The notes beneath the pieces are model-generated. The model was not told the DNA's origin and searched no databases. It was given only the letters and a program-made list of their open reading frames with translations. From JAPXLN01 sp033809515 (GTDB lineage: Bacteria > Bacillota > Sulfobacillia > Fermentithermobacillales > Fermentithermobacillaceae), in NCBI GenBank assembly GCA_033809515.1, contig JAPXLN010000007.1, positions 1-64,000 of the forward strand: a stretch of DNA of 64,000 nt. Reading direction: 5' to 3'. Below, in pieces: positions 1 through 8,962 of this stretch. The position numbers were made by a program, and so were the translations under genes. How positions within the stretch are numbered: the first letter of the stretch is position 1; each line of letters opens with the position of its first letter.

Positions 1-28
1 TCTGATAGTCGAGCTGTATTCTAAGTAG
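1..28 (+). CDS. rpsD: 30S ribosomal protein S4, C-terminal end (partial)
   Basis: The first 28 bases read in frame as the residues LIVELYSK followed by TAG. That is the conserved C-terminus of ribosomal protein S4. The rest of the gene lies left of the window. S4 binds 16S rRNA early in 30S assembly. Its position 41 bases before rpoA matches the usual Firmicutes order rpsD-rpoA-rplQ, which supports the call despite the very short piece. Confidence 0.8.
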
Positions 29-69
29 CTCGCCCCGAAAAGCCTTGAACTGAAGGGGGCTCATAAAGA

Positions 70-1020
70 GTGTTTAATGACATCGAGCCAAGAGTGCAAT
101 GCGAAGAGATCTCACCGGATAAGAGGTACGGAAGGTTTGTGGTTGAGCCTTTGGAGGAGGGCTATGGAGTGACCATAGGCAACTCGCTCCGGAGGGTGCT
201 GTTGTCATCGTTGTCAGGCGCTGCAGTGACCCGGCTAAGCATCGAAGGGGTTCTTCATGAGTTTTCGACAATCCCTGCAGTCAGGGAGGATGTCACCGAC
301 ATAATCCTGAACGTTAAGTCGTTGGTGGTTAAGAGTCATAGCCCTGGTCCGAAGATCGCCAGAATCGAAGTAGAAGGACCGGCAGTGGTCACATCTAGTG
401 ACATTATTGTTGACCCCGACGTTGATGTCATAAACCCGGACCTTCACATAGCTGAACTGGGTGAGGGCGGTCGTCTGTACATGGAATTGACTATCGAAGA
501 AGGCAGGGGTTATGTAAGGGCCGAGGGAAACAAGGCGGCAAACCAGCCTATAGGTGTCATAGCTATAGACTCAAGGTTTACTCCTGTAACGAAAGTAAAC
601 TACCGGGTGGAGGACACCAGAGTAGGGCAAAGGACAGACTACGACAAGCTTGTAATGGAGATCTGGACTGATGGGAGCATTCGACCGGAAGAAGCTCTTG
701 AGAGGTCTGCTGCCATTTTGATTGAACACTTCGACATGTTCAAGAACCTTGCAGCCATGTTAGTGGAAGATGATGAGCCCGAAGAGTCCGGCGAGAAGTC
801 TGAACTTGACAAAGTGCTGGAGACACCTGTTGAGGAACTCGAACTCTCTATGAGGTCATTTAACTGTTTGAAGAGAGCGGGAATCAACACTGTGGGTGAG
901 CTGATCCAGAAGACCGAACAAGAGATCTCCAAAGTACGAAACATGGGCAAGAAGTCCCTGGAGGAAGTAAGAAACAAGCTGGCTGAGATGGGACTGGCTT
1001 TTCGCCCGGACGAAGAGTAA
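70..1020 (+). CDS. rpoA: DNA-directed RNA polymerase subunit alpha
   Basis: This is the full-length alpha subunit (316 aa), the dimeric scaffold on which the beta and beta-prime subunits assemble. The N-terminal assembly domain spans about residues 1-230 and includes the conserved [11 protein letters not shown] stretch. An acidic linker near 235-250 leads to the helix-hairpin-helix C-terminal domain (about 255-312), which contacts UP elements and activators. The start is GTG, preceded by a GGGGGC-type ribosome site at about 55-60. It follows rpsD and precedes rplQ by 13 bases, so it is co-transcribed in the alpha operon. Confidence 0.98.
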   Translation: MFNDIEPRVQCEEISPDKRYGRFVVEPLEEGYGVTIGNSLRRVLLSSLSGAAVTRLSIEGVLHEFSTIPAVREDVTDIILNVKSLVVKSHSPGPKIARIEVEGPAVVTSSDIIVDPDVDVINPDLHIAELGEGGRLYMELTIEEGRGYVRAEGNKAANQPIGVIAIDSRFTPVTKVNYRVEDTRVGQRTDYDKLVMEIWTDGSIRPEEALERSAAILIEHFDMFKNLAAMLVEDDEPEESGEKSELDKVLETPVEELELSMRSFNCLKRAGINTVGELIQKTEQEISKVRNMGKKSLEEVRNKLAEMGLAFRPDEE

Positions 1021-1033
1021 GGAGGAAGGGGAT

Positions 1034-1384
1034 TTGGCTTACTCACGATTTGACAGGCCGTCAGCGCAGCGAAAAGCTCTTTTGCGCGGACTGGTGACGT
1101 CGCTCTTAGAGCATGAGCGGATTGAGACTACTTTGACCAAAGCTAAGGAAACTCAATCTATTGCAGAGAAGATGATAAGCCTGGCTAAAGAGGACAACCT
1201 TGCTGCACGACGCAGGGCCCTTGCGTACCTAACCAGTGAGGACGTTGTCAAGAAGCTGTTCGACACCCTCGGCCCGCGATACGCTCACCGGAATGGTGGG
1301 TATACCCGGATACTGGAGACTTATCAAAGGCGCGGCGACGGGGCCCCTATGGCAATACTTGAGCTCGTTAAGCCCGGGCAGTAG
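1034..1384 (+). CDS. rplQ: 50S ribosomal protein L17
   Basis: This is ribosomal protein L17 (116 aa), located near the polypeptide exit tunnel of the 50S subunit. It carries the family signature around [11 protein letters not shown] and the C-terminal ending in ELVKPGQ. The start is TTG, supported by the strong site GGAGGAAGGGG at 1021-1031. It sits directly behind rpoA and ahead of the ECF transporter genes, which is the standard Firmicutes arrangement. Confidence 0.97.
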   Translation: MAYSRFDRPSAQRKALLRGLVTSLLEHERIETTLTKAKETQSIAEKMISLAKEDNLAARRRALAYLTSEDVVKKLFDTLGPRYAHRNGGYTRILETYQRRGDGAPMAILELVKPGQ

Positions 1385-1396
1385 AGAAGGTTGCAA

Positions 1397-2254
1397 ATGG
1401 GTGAGGAGAAGAGGAGTATCCGGACGGACGACCTCCATTATCGGTATGAAACCGACGAGGACCAGGGGATAGTTGCCCTTAACGGGGTAGACATAGAGGT
1501 TACTCAAGGCGAATTCGTGGCCATAATCGGCCCCAACGGGTCCGGTAAGTCTACACTGGCCAAGCACTTCAACGCCTTGCTACTGCCGTCGTCCGGTGAT
1601 GTGGTGGTTTTGGGTATGAACACCAAAGATGCCTCGCATACCTGGGAGATCAGGAAGAGTGCAGGCATGGTATTTCAGAACCCTGATAACCAAATAGTCG
1701 CAACCATTGTGGAAGAGGACGTAGCTTTCGGTCCTGAGAACCTTGGGGTAAAGCCCTCTGAGATTAGAAACAGGGTCACCGAGTCTCTGGAGAAAGTGGG
1801 AATGCTGCCGTTTCGGCGGCATGCCCCTCATCTTCTCTCAGGCGGGCAGAAGCAGAGGGTGGCCATAGCAGGGATTCTCGCCATGAGTCCCAGATGTATC
1901 ATACTGGACGAGCCTACTGCAATGCTGGACCCAAGGGGGCGCCAGGATGTAATGGAAGCGGTAGACGAGCTCAATAAGAAATATGGCATCACTATTGTCC
2001 ACATTACCCACTACATGGATGAGGCGCTCTATGCTGACAGGGTATTAGTTATGGATGAAGGTAAGGTGGTCATGGAAGGACCGCCAGGCAAAGTGTTTGA
2101 GGAAAGAGACAAGCTCCGGGCTCTCGGGCTGGACGTGCCTCCTCTTGGCAGTCTTATTGAGCTTCTAGCCAGGTCAGGGCTGAATGTCAGGCCCGACGCC
2201 TTAAGAGCAGAGAAACTGGTGGATGAGCTATGCCGGTTGAAGTCAGGGAACTAA
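1397..2254 (+). CDS. ecfA1: ECF transporter ATPase EcfA1 (CbiO-type)
   Basis: This is an ATP-binding subunit of the shared energizing module of energy-coupling factor vitamin transporters. Visible motifs are Walker A GPNGSGKST, the Q-loop after VFQNPDNQ, the ABC signature LSGGQKQR and Walker B CIILDEPT. I chose ATG 1397 because AGAAGG at 1385-1390 lies 6 bases upstream, whereas the in-frame TTG at 1391 directly abuts that site. The gene overlaps ecfA2 by 25 bases. EcfA1 and EcfA2 form an asymmetric ATPase pair with EcfT, serving several S-components. QueT, encoded near 57.0 kb, is one possible client. Confidence 0.95.
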   Translation: MGEEKRSIRTDDLHYRYETDEDQGIVALNGVDIEVTQGEFVAIIGPNGSGKSTLAKHFNALLLPSSGDVVVLGMNTKDASHTWEIRKSAGMVFQNPDNQIVATIVEEDVAFGPENLGVKPSEIRNRVTESLEKVGMLPFRRHAPHLLSGGQKQRVAIAGILAMSPRCIILDEPTAMLDPRGRQDVMEAVDELNKKYGITIVHITHYMDEALYADRVLVMDEGKVVMEGPPGKVFEERDKLRALGLDVPPLGSLIELLARSGLNVRPDALRAEKLVDELCRLKSGN

Positions 2255-3096
2255 CCCATACGTACAATAAGGGGACTCCCCAGGAGATGACCGCACTTGC
2301 GGGGGTTTCTGTGAAGATCCCCGATGGGCAATTTGTTGGGCTTATCGGACCTACCGGGTCTGGCAAATCTACGCTTATTCAGCACTTTAACGGGCTCCTT
2401 AAGCCCACGTCCGGGAAGGTTCTCGTCGATGACAAGGATATATGGGGGAAGGAAGTAAGCCTTAAGCAGCTGAGACAGAAGGTAGGGTTGGTCTTTCAGT
2501 ATCCTGAGCAACAGGTGTTTGAAGAGACCGTAGCTGAAGATATTGCCTTTGGACCAAGGAATCTGGGGCTTTCTGAGAAGGAAGTCAGGGAAAGAGTTGA
2601 GTCCGCCAGACAGATGGTAGGACTCACTAAGGAGCTCCTTTCTCGTTCTCCTTTTGAGCTTTCCGGCGGGCAGCTTCGCAGGGTAGCTATAGCCGGAGTC
2701 GTGGCCATGAACCCGCAGCTTCTGATCCTTGACGAGCCTGCTGCGGGCTTGGACCCCAGGGGTCGAGATGAGATACTGGGAAACGTTCAGAGACTGCACA
2801 GCACGGGTATGACCGTTATCCTGGTGTCTCACAACATGGAGGACGTATCAAGGCTCTGTGAGCGCATTCTGATATTAGAGAAAGGCAGACTGGTGGCAGA
2901 CGGATCGCCCCGGGAAGTGTTCACACAGGTGGGTCTTCTGACGCAAGTGGGTCTGCATCCACCGGAAGTTGTCCTTCTCATGCAGGGACTGAAGAGGAGA
3001 GGGTGGAACGTGCGCCAGGATGTTCTCAGTGCCCGCGAAGCTTACGAAGAGATAATGCGAGAGCTCAAAAGTGGCGAGGTGAGTAAGGCTCTATGA
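2230..3096 (+). CDS. ecfA2: ECF transporter ATPase EcfA2
   Basis: This is the second ATPase (288 aa) of the ECF energizing module and a paralogue of the upstream gene. It has Walker A GPTGSGKST, the signature LSGGQLRR and Walker B LLILDEPA, with the typical EcfA2 stretch VFQYPEQQVFEET. The ATG start lies inside the end of ecfA1, so the two are translationally coupled. It overlaps ecfT by 4 bases (ATGA). The module acts at the inner face of the cytoplasmic membrane. Confidence 0.95.
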   Translation: MPVEVRELTHTYNKGTPQEMTALAGVSVKIPDGQFVGLIGPTGSGKSTLIQHFNGLLKPTSGKVLVDDKDIWGKEVSLKQLRQKVGLVFQYPEQQVFEETVAEDIAFGPRNLGLSEKEVRERVESARQMVGLTKELLSRSPFELSGGQLRRVAIAGVVAMNPQLLILDEPAAGLDPRGRDEILGNVQRLHSTGMTVILVSHNMEDVSRLCERILILEKGRLVADGSPREVFTQVGLLTQVGLHPPEVVLLMQGLKRRGWNVRQDVLSAREAYEEIMRELKSGEVSKAL

Positions 3097-3920
3097 TATC
3101 CAGCGGTGCCCTTTTGGGGCAGTACTATCCGGCCGACTCACCGGTCCATGCTATGGACCCAAGAGCGAAGATCGCTATTTCCATAGCTTTCATGGTTATC
3201 TTGTTTGTGGGCAATAACTTCCAGGCCTTTTTGGTCATGGGATTGTTTGCGCTGGCTGCGGCAGCTCTGTCCAGAGTTCCCTGGAGGCTGCTTGTAAGGG
3301 GGCTCAAGCCCATTGTGTTCATAATGGTCTTCACCATGGGTTTTCACCTTTTCCTTACGCCGGGGCCAATCCTTTTCAAGCTTGGTCCACTGACTGCTAC
3401 CTGGGCCGGCCTTATTCAGGGTCTTTTTATAGGCGTACGTCTGATTATCCTGATAGTGTTCACTTCGCTCTTGACTCTCACAACGTCTCCCATAGAGCTT
3501 ACTGACGGCCTGGAGGATCTTCTGAATCCATTCGCCAGGTTCGGTATTCCAGCTCATGAACTGGCCATGATGATGACCATCGCTCTCCGTTTTATCCCGA
3601 CTCTTCTTGAGGAGGCAGAACGGATTATGAAGGCGCAGATGGCAAGAGGCGCCGACTTCGAGTCCGGTAACGTTGTGAAGCGGGCAAAGAGTTTGGTGCC
3701 TCTCCTGGTTCCCCTTTTCGTGAGCGCGTTTAGGCGGGCAGATGATCTGGCCATGGCCATGGAGGCCAGGTGTTACCGGGGAGGCGAGGGACGAACCCGC
3801 ATGCGTGAACTGCACATGGCTTTCAGGGATTATGCAGCACTGGCATTGGTGGGGATCGTCTGCGTGTTAGTGCTCTACGCCAGGGCCATGTTCGGCCCTG
3901 TGATTTCCCGTCCCTTGTAG
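3093..3920 (+). CDS. ecfT: ECF transporter transmembrane subunit EcfT
   Basis: This is the membrane T-component (275 aa) that couples EcfA1A2 ATP hydrolysis to the exchangeable substrate-binding S-components. It has several hydrophobic segments and the two coupling-helix motifs with Ala-Arg-Gly, seen here as AQMARGADF and AMEARCYRGG. The ATG start overlaps the ecfA2 stop. No S-component gene is adjacent, as expected for a group II ECF module shared by many transporters. Confidence 0.95.
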   Translation: MISSGALLGQYYPADSPVHAMDPRAKIAISIAFMVILFVGNNFQAFLVMGLFALAAAALSRVPWRLLVRGLKPIVFIMVFTMGFHLFLTPGPILFKLGPLTATWAGLIQGLFIGVRLIILIVFTSLLTLTTSPIELTDGLEDLLNPFARFGIPAHELAMMMTIALRFIPTLLEEAERIMKAQMARGADFESGNVVKRAKSLVPLLVPLFVSAFRRADDLAMAMEARCYRGGEGRTRMRELHMAFRDYAALALVGIVCVLVLYARAMFGPVISRPL

Positions 3921-3938
3921 CATGGGGAGTGTCTTGCA

Positions 3939-4694
3939 GTGAGACGTATCAAGGCCAGGATTCAGTATGACGGAACGGCGTATTCAGGGTTTCAGCGCCA
4001 GAAGAACGCTGTCAGCGTACAGGAGACTCTTGAGAAGTGTATAGCATCGTGTCTTGGACACGAAGTGAAGGTGAAAGCTTCGGGAAGAACCGATGCAAAC
4101 GTTCATGCACGGGGTCAGGTGATATCGTTTACCACCACGGCACCGGTTCCGGCTGACAAGCTCCCTGAAGCTCTAGCCGGGGTGCTCCCTGAGGACATAG
4201 TGATGGACTGTGCTCAAGAGGTCCCGCTGGGTTTTGACCCTGTAAGAGATGCTGTTGAAAGAACCTATTGTTACAGGGTATGGCGTGGGGCGCGGCCGGA
4301 TTTCATGTTGTCGCGGTATTCGTACCACTACGGAGGCAAACTGGATCTTGAGGTTATGCAGAAAGAATCTGAGGCAATAACCGGCAGACATGATTTTGCA
4401 GGTTTCAGGGCCAAAGGTTCCCAGGCCGGAAGCACTGTCAGGGAGATCTACAGGGCTGAGTGGATCCGGAAGGATTACATGGGACAGTCAGGACTCCTAT
4501 GGGAGTTCTGGATTTCAGGAGACGGATTCCTTTACAAAATGGTGAGGCTTTTGGTAGGCACCATGGTTGACACCGGCAGAGGACGCTTTTCGCCAGGCAG
4601 GACGTCCCTGGTATTGGAGAGTTTAGGCAGAGTGAGGGCGGGAACTTGCCTTCCCGGAAAGGGACTGTGTCTTGAGGGAGTTCGCTTCTCTTGA
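3939..4694 (+). CDS. truA: tRNA pseudouridine(38-40) synthase
   Basis: TruA converts uridines 38-40 in the anticodon arm of tRNAs to pseudouridine. The 251-residue protein has the family length. It carries the catalytic-aspartate motif GRTDANVHARGQV (aspartate near residue 52) and the N-terminal IQYDGTAYSGFQRQ motif. The start is GTG at 3939 with GGGGAG at 3922-3927 upstream. It lies between ecfT and rplM, its usual place in Firmicutes. Confidence 0.96.
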   Translation: MRRIKARIQYDGTAYSGFQRQKNAVSVQETLEKCIASCLGHEVKVKASGRTDANVHARGQVISFTTTAPVPADKLPEALAGVLPEDIVMDCAQEVPLGFDPVRDAVERTYCYRVWRGARPDFMLSRYSYHYGGKLDLEVMQKESEAITGRHDFAGFRAKGSQAGSTVREIYRAEWIRKDYMGQSGLLWEFWISGDGFLYKMVRLLVGTMVDTGRGRFSPGRTSLVLESLGRVRAGTCLPGKGLCLEGVRFS

Positions 4695-4719
4695 CCCTGC
4701 AGGTTCCCGAGATTAGAAT
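4691..4719 (+). promoter_or_regulatory. sigma-A-type promoter for rplM-rpsI
   Basis: A -35 hexamer TTGACC (4691-4696) and a -10 hexamer TAGAAT (4714-4719) are separated by exactly 17 bases, each one mismatch from consensus. The -35 overlaps the truA stop codon. The placement gives a leader of about 30 nt for rplM. This is inferred from sequence alone. Confidence 0.6.
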
Positions 4720-4757
4720 GAATCTTGTTTATCGGGTGCATCAAGGAGGTTTTTACA

Positions 4758-5195
4758 TTGGGTGAGACTTATATGGCCAAACCCGGGGAGATCGACAGGA
4801 AGTGGTGGATCATCGATGCCACAGACCAGCCTCTGGGCAGGCTTGCATCCCGGGTTGCTTTCATACTGCGGGGGAAGCATAAACCTACTTTTACGCCGTC
4901 AGTTGATATGGGAGACAGCGTTATTATAGTGAACGCGTCGAAGGTGAAGCTTACCGGGAAAAAGGCAGAGCAGAAGATTTACTTCAGTCACTCAGGATAT
5001 CCTGGAGGGGACAGGTACATTCCGTTTAAGGACATGATCAGGAGGAAACCTGAGAGAGTGGTTGAAGTTGCCGTAAAGGGAATGCTTCCCAAGAACCGGC
5101 TTGGAAGGCAAATAGCTAAGCGGCTGTTTGTTTACAGGGGAGCTGCTCATCCTCATCAGGCCCAGAAGCCTTTGATGTGGCAAGGAGGGGAGTAA
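4758..5195 (+). CDS. rplM: 50S ribosomal protein L13
   Basis: L13 is an early assembly protein of the 50S subunit. Family features include the [17 protein letters not shown] start region, [11 protein letters not shown] and [14 protein letters not shown] 4758 is the chosen start because AAGGAGGT at 4743-4750 sits 7 bases upstream, giving the N-terminus [14 protein letters not shown] 4773 in the same frame has only a weak site. The stop codon overlaps the rpsI start (TAATG). Confidence 0.95.
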   Translation: MGETYMAKPGEIDRKWWIIDATDQPLGRLASRVAFILRGKHKPTFTPSVDMGDSVIIVNASKVKLTGKKAEQKIYFSHSGYPGGDRYIPFKDMIRRKPERVVEVAVKGMLPKNRLGRQIAKRLFVYRGAAHPHQAQKPLMWQGGE

Positions 5196-5587
5196 TGGTG
5201 GGAGATACTGTGATAGCCACGGGTCGCCGCAAGACATCGGTAGCAAGAGTGAGAATCAAGACAGGAACAGGTAAGGTCACAATTAACGGTAAGGATCTCA
5301 ACGGCTACTTTGGGAATCCCAGCCTCGAACAGGAGGTTATGGCGCCTTTCCGTCTTACGGGCACTGAGGGAAGGTTTGATCTGATGGTCAACGTAAAAGG
5401 CGGGGGTCTCAGCGGGCAAGCAGGAGCATGCAGGCACGGTCTGGCCAGGGCTCTTCTGGAAGTTGATGAAGAGTACAGGCCTCTGCTGAAGAGAGCCGGG
5501 TACCTTACAAGGGATCCACGCATGAAAGAAAGAAAGAAATACGGGCTTAAGAAAGCAAGGAAGGCACCTCAGTTCTCCAAGCGCTAA
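5195..5587 (+). CDS. rpsI: 30S ribosomal protein S9
   Basis: S9 (130 aa) reaches the ribosomal P site with its basic C-terminal tail. Conserved features are [12 protein letters not shown] near the N-terminus and a C-terminal run ending [11 protein letters not shown] 5195 overlaps the rplM stop and has AAGGAGGGG just upstream (5182-5190). The in-frame GTG at 5177 would lie inside rplM with no site of its own. The L13-S9 pair is universally conserved. Confidence 0.96.
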   Translation: MVGDTVIATGRRKTSVARVRIKTGTGKVTINGKDLNGYFGNPSLEQEVMAPFRLTGTEGRFDLMVNVKGGGLSGQAGACRHGLARALLEVDEEYRPLLKRAGYLTRDPRMKERKKYGLKKARKAPQFSKR

Positions 5588-5675
5588 TCCGGAAACATGG
5601 CATGTGAATCCGGCATACAGCTTTGCTTTCGAGTATATCCTTCCTGTGATAGGGAAGGAAAACGGGGGGCTGGGC

Positions 5676-6410
5676 ATGGGAGTGAGGAGGGGCAGGCGAA
5701 GGCGCCGGCCCCTTTTGGTGCTTACAACCAGGCGCGTACTGTTCGGCCTGGCCATTGTTTTCTGCTGTTCGGTTGTCTGGGGAACCCTTGGTAAGACTGC
5801 AGATCCGTTAGGCGTTCTCAGGCGAAACTTGCCAGGGGGGCCTCTGTCGGGCCAGGTTATCTACATAGACCCGGGTCATGGCGGAATTGATCCGGGAGCT
5901 TGCGGCAAGAAGCACCTGGAAAAGGATATCGTGCTCAATGTAGCCTTGTATCTTGGCGTACGCTTGGAGCGAAGCGGTGCCAAGGTGGTCTATTCCCGCA
6001 CGGGAGACTACGATCTTACCACAGATGAAGTAGGGGATTCCCAGGCGCGAGTGGAACTCATTGAATCATCAGGGGCAACGATTGTACTGTCTATACACTG
6101 CAATGCTTTCACAGATTCCCGCGAGCGAGGAGCTCAGACCTTCTACAATCCCAAAAAGAACAGTCAGTCGCAGGTTTTGGCTTCTCTCATTCAGGAAGCT
6201 ATGGTGGAAGATACGTCAACTCACCGCGAGGTATCGTCTAAGCTGAATCACTTCATACTGAATCATTCGGAGGTCCCGGCAGCCACGATTGAGCTGGGCT
6301 TTCTGTCAAATCCGGAGGAGGAGGAGCTTCTGGGTTTCCCCTCATACCAGCAGAAACTTGCCGAATGCATACGAAAGGCAGTCATCTCTTTTGTGGAAGG
6401 CCCCAAATAA
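5676..6410 (+). CDS. cwlD: N-acetylmuramoyl-L-alanine amidase CwlD (spore cortex)
   Basis: This is an amidase_3 family zinc enzyme that removes peptides from muramic acid. In sporulating Firmicutes CwlD acts with a deacetylase to make muramic-delta-lactam in spore cortex. Zinc-ligand motifs are visible: DPGHGG, the downstream glutamate in HLEKD, SIHCNAF and the catalytic glutamate in TIELGFLSN. The N-terminus is arginine-rich and followed by one membrane segment that would anchor it. I chose ATG 5676 (site GGGGGG at 5664-5669). ATG 5604 in the same frame would add 24 residues. Its place after rpsI is typical of Clostridia. Confidence 0.88.
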   Translation: MGVRRGRRRRRPLLVLTTRRVLFGLAIVFCCSVVWGTLGKTADPLGVLRRNLPGGPLSGQVIYIDPGHGGIDPGACGKKHLEKDIVLNVALYLGVRLERSGAKVVYSRTGDYDLTTDEVGDSQARVELIESSGATIVLSIHCNAFTDSRERGAQTFYNPKKNSQSQVLASLIQEAMVEDTSTHREVSSKLNHFILNHSEVPAATIELGFLSNPEEEELLGFPSYQQKLAECIRKAVISFVEGPK

Positions 6411-6497
6411 GGTCAGCATCCGGGCAATCTATGGATGACGTTAAGCTACTCTGAAAAGGGCCACGGCAGAAGGAGTTTCGCCTTCTATGCAGTAGTG

Positions 6498-6503
6498 TAT
6501 AAT
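6498..6503 (+). promoter_or_regulatory. possible -10 element upstream of the racemase-like gene
   Basis: TATAAT lies 43 bases before the ATG at 6546 in the 135-base gap after cwlD. No convincing -35 is present 16-18 bases upstream, so the promoter is tentative. A small hairpin (AGAAGG paired with CCTTCT, about 6469-6487) lies just before it. Confidence 0.35.
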
Positions 6504-6545
6504 CGCCGGCCCCAATGTTCTGTTCCTTAGTGAGGGGATGATGCT

Positions 6546-7613
6546 ATGAAATTGCCTGCGCTTCTGATTTACGAAGACAAGATCCTTAATAACGCAGAAG
6601 TTGTGTCTTCCCTTTTGAGACAACAGGGGCTCACCATGGTCGGAGTAGCCAAAGGGTTACTAGCTCATCCGGCGGTAGTTAGGGCGATGATAAAGGGAGG
6701 AGCCAGAGCGATCGGAGATTCCCGGATTGAGAACCTAAAGAGATTGAGAGAAAACGGGTATCAAGGTGAAACGGTTTTGCTTAGGGCGCCTTCCCTCTCG
6801 CGGGTAAGTGAGGTTGTGTGCTATGCGGATACCAGCCTTAACTCAGACCCTGTGACCGTAAGAGCTCTGGGGAAAGCTGCTTTTTGCATTGGAAAAGTCC
6901 ATAAGGTCATCTTAATGGTAGACCTGGGAGATTTGCGAGAGGGAGTCCTTGCCGGGGATGCAGAGGAGGCCGCCCGGCAGATGACCGGGATCCCGGGGAT
7001 ATACCTGGAGGGAATCGGTACCAACATGTCCTGCTACGGTGGGGTAATGCCCACGAGGGATAAAATGGAAGAGTTGCTTAGGGTTAGGGCGAGAATCGAA
7101 GGCAGTCTGGGGATTTCTCTGGTGACCGTGTCCGGTGGAAACTCTGCCAACATAGGCTCTGTTTTGGCAGGCGAAATGCCTCCGGGCATAACCGAACTCA
7201 GAATAGGCGAAGGTGTAATTCTGGGCAGGGAAGCTATTCAGAGGCTTCCCATTCCCGGCTGTTGCCAGGACGCTCTGGTAATCAGGGCGGAGGTAATTGA
7301 GGTTCTGGAAAAACCCAGTAAGCCCTGGGGCAGGATAGGGCAGGATGCCTTTGGGAAGATCCCGGTCTTTGACGATTGCGGGATTCGAAGGAGAGCTATT
7401 CTTGCTCTCGGACGACAGGATGTGGATCCGGAAGGCATTCGGCCTGTTGATAAGGGTGTTCGAGTCATAGGAGCTTCGTCAGATCATCTTATATGTGATG
7501 TAGAAGATGCCGAGAGGAGTCTGACTGTAGGCAGTAACCTGGATTTTCTGCCGAATTACAGCGCTCTTCTTCTGGCATCAACTTCGCCGTTTGTTGAGAA
7601 GGTGGTGCAGTAA
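6546..7613 (+). CDS. PLP-dependent alanine/ornithine racemase family protein
   Basis: This is a fold-type III PLP enzyme of the alanine racemase N-terminal-domain family (355 aa), most like the ornithine racemase subgroup. The presumed PLP-binding lysine is in GVAKG near residue 36. Further family features are the conserved MVDLGDLREG and VSGGNSA stretches and LRIGEG, which contacts the cofactor phosphate. ATG 6546 follows GAGGGGA. It starts a cluster with the AmmeMemoRadiSam genes, with one base between its stop and the next start. No D-ornithine aminomutase genes are nearby, so the substrate (ornithine, alanine or another amino acid) cannot be fixed from context. Confidence 0.8.
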   Translation: MKLPALLIYEDKILNNAEVVSSLLRQQGLTMVGVAKGLLAHPAVVRAMIKGGARAIGDSRIENLKRLRENGYQGETVLLRAPSLSRVSEVVCYADTSLNSDPVTVRALGKAAFCIGKVHKVILMVDLGDLREGVLAGDAEEAARQMTGIPGIYLEGIGTNMSCYGGVMPTRDKMEELLRVRARIEGSLGISLVTVSGGNSANIGSVLAGEMPPGITELRIGEGVILGREAIQRLPIPGCCQDALVIRAEVIEVLEKPSKPWGRIGQDAFGKIPVFDDCGIRRRAILALGRQDVDPEGIRPVDKGVRVIGASSDHLICDVEDAERSLTVGSNLDFLPNYSALLLASTSPFVEKVVQ

Positions 7614-7614
7614 C

Positions 7615-8952
7615 GTGTTAAGAGGAGTGGTGCTGGGTGGTCTGGCTCCACACCCGCCAGTAATAGTTCCGGAAGTGGGCAAGGGCGATGAGTCTCAGGC
7701 GATTGCCACTGTCAGAGGCATGGAGACGCTAGCCAAGGAGTTTGCCGGCGCATCTTGTGAGACCCTTGTGATTATCACCCCTCATGGCCCTGTTTTTTCA
7801 GATGCCTTTTCACTCAGGGCTGACAAAGACCTTCAGGGTGATCTGAGGGAATTTGGAGCACGCCGGGTAAGCATAAGTACGTCTAATGATCTGGAATTGG
7901 CACAGGCCATACTGGACCGGGCCAAGCGGGAAGGCATTAGGACGATCTGGTTGGACAAGGCTAACCGAACGCGTTACAGGATCAATCCTGAACTGGATCA
8001 TGGCACCGTAGTCCCCCTCTCGTTTCTGAGCAAGGCCGGATTTGATGGTCGGCTGGTCGTTGTCAACATAGGTTTTCTTCCGTACGGGGATGCCTACAGG
8101 TTTGGCAAGTGTATCAGGGAAGGGGCCTTGAGATTAGGTCGGAGAGTTGGAGTCCTTGCGTCAGGCGATCTTTCTCACAGGCTGACAGTTGATGCTCCGT
8201 CAGGCTTTCATCCCCGTGGGAAAGATTTCGACAGCATGCTTGTGGAAGCGCTGAGATCGTTCGACGTGGAGGCGCTTCTTTCCGTGGATCCAGAGCTTGT
8301 TGACGATGCCGGTCAATGTGGTTTGAGTCCTGTTGTCACGTTGCTGGGCGCCCTGGATGGCACCTCTGTGAAAAGCAAGGTCTTGTCTTATGAGGGTCCT
8401 TTTGGCGTCGGGTATTGCACTGCGCTGCTTTACCCGGGCCGGGATGAACCGTACCCTGTTAGGCTGGCCCGGGAGACAGTGGAGCATTACGTAGATACCG
8501 GACAAATAACTCCTCCCACGGAAGTCCCTCCGGAGTTTGAAAGATCCGGTGGGGCATTTGTATCAATATACAAGGAAGGTCAGCTGAGGGGGTGCATTGG
8601 CACCCTAGAACCGGCACAAAGGAATCTGGCCTGGGAGATCGCACTCAATGCCATAAGCTCGGCGACAGACGACCCTAGATTTGACCCTATATCCGCCCCT
8701 GAACTGGAGTTGCTTGAGTATTCGGTGGATGTTTTGTCGGAGCTGGAGCCGGTAGACCATGTATCCGATCTGGATCCCAGGAAGTACGGAGTCGTATGTC
8801 AGAAGGGGCGAAGGCGGGGACTTCTGCTGCCGGACCTTCCCGGCATAGAGTCGGTGGAAGATCAGATCGACATTGCCAGGAAGAAAGCGGGCATCCGGTC
8901 GTGGGAGACTGACGTGAGGTTGTTCAGGTTTACGGTGGAACGCTATCGTTGA
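7615..8952 (+). CDS. AmmeMemoRadiSam system fusion: Memo-like (protein B) plus AMMECR1-like (protein A)
   Basis: Two domains occur in one chain of 445 aa. The N-terminal part (about 1-275) is Memo-like, related to class III extradiol dioxygenase LigB, with LAPHPPVIVPEVG near the start and GDLSHR in the middle. The C-terminal part (about 280-445) is AMMECR1-like, with the invariant LRGCIGT motif near residue 323 and DDPRFDP. GTG 7615 has AAGGTGG about 7 bases upstream and starts one base after the previous stop. The radical SAM partner follows at once. The system is conserved in bacteria and archaea, but its biochemical role is not established. Confidence 0.92.
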   Translation: MLRGVVLGGLAPHPPVIVPEVGKGDESQAIATVRGMETLAKEFAGASCETLVIITPHGPVFSDAFSLRADKDLQGDLREFGARRVSISTSNDLELAQAILDRAKREGIRTIWLDKANRTRYRINPELDHGTVVPLSFLSKAGFDGRLVVVNIGFLPYGDAYRFGKCIREGALRLGRRVGVLASGDLSHRLTVDAPSGFHPRGKDFDSMLVEALRSFDVEALLSVDPELVDDAGQCGLSPVVTLLGALDGTSVKSKVLSYEGPFGVGYCTALLYPGRDEPYPVRLARETVEHYVDTGQITPPTEVPPEFERSGGAFVSIYKEGQLRGCIGTLEPAQRNLAWEIALNAISSATDDPRFDPISAPELELLEYSVDVLSELEPVDHVSDLDPRKYGVVCQKGRRRGLLLPDLPGIESVEDQIDIARKKAGIRSWETDVRLFRFTVERYR

Positions 8953-8962
8953 GGGGGACACA

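Noticed and set aside
4720..4757. Longer rplM reading from TTG 4725
   Set aside because: The in-frame TTG at 4758 has a perfect ribosome site at the right distance and matches family N-termini.
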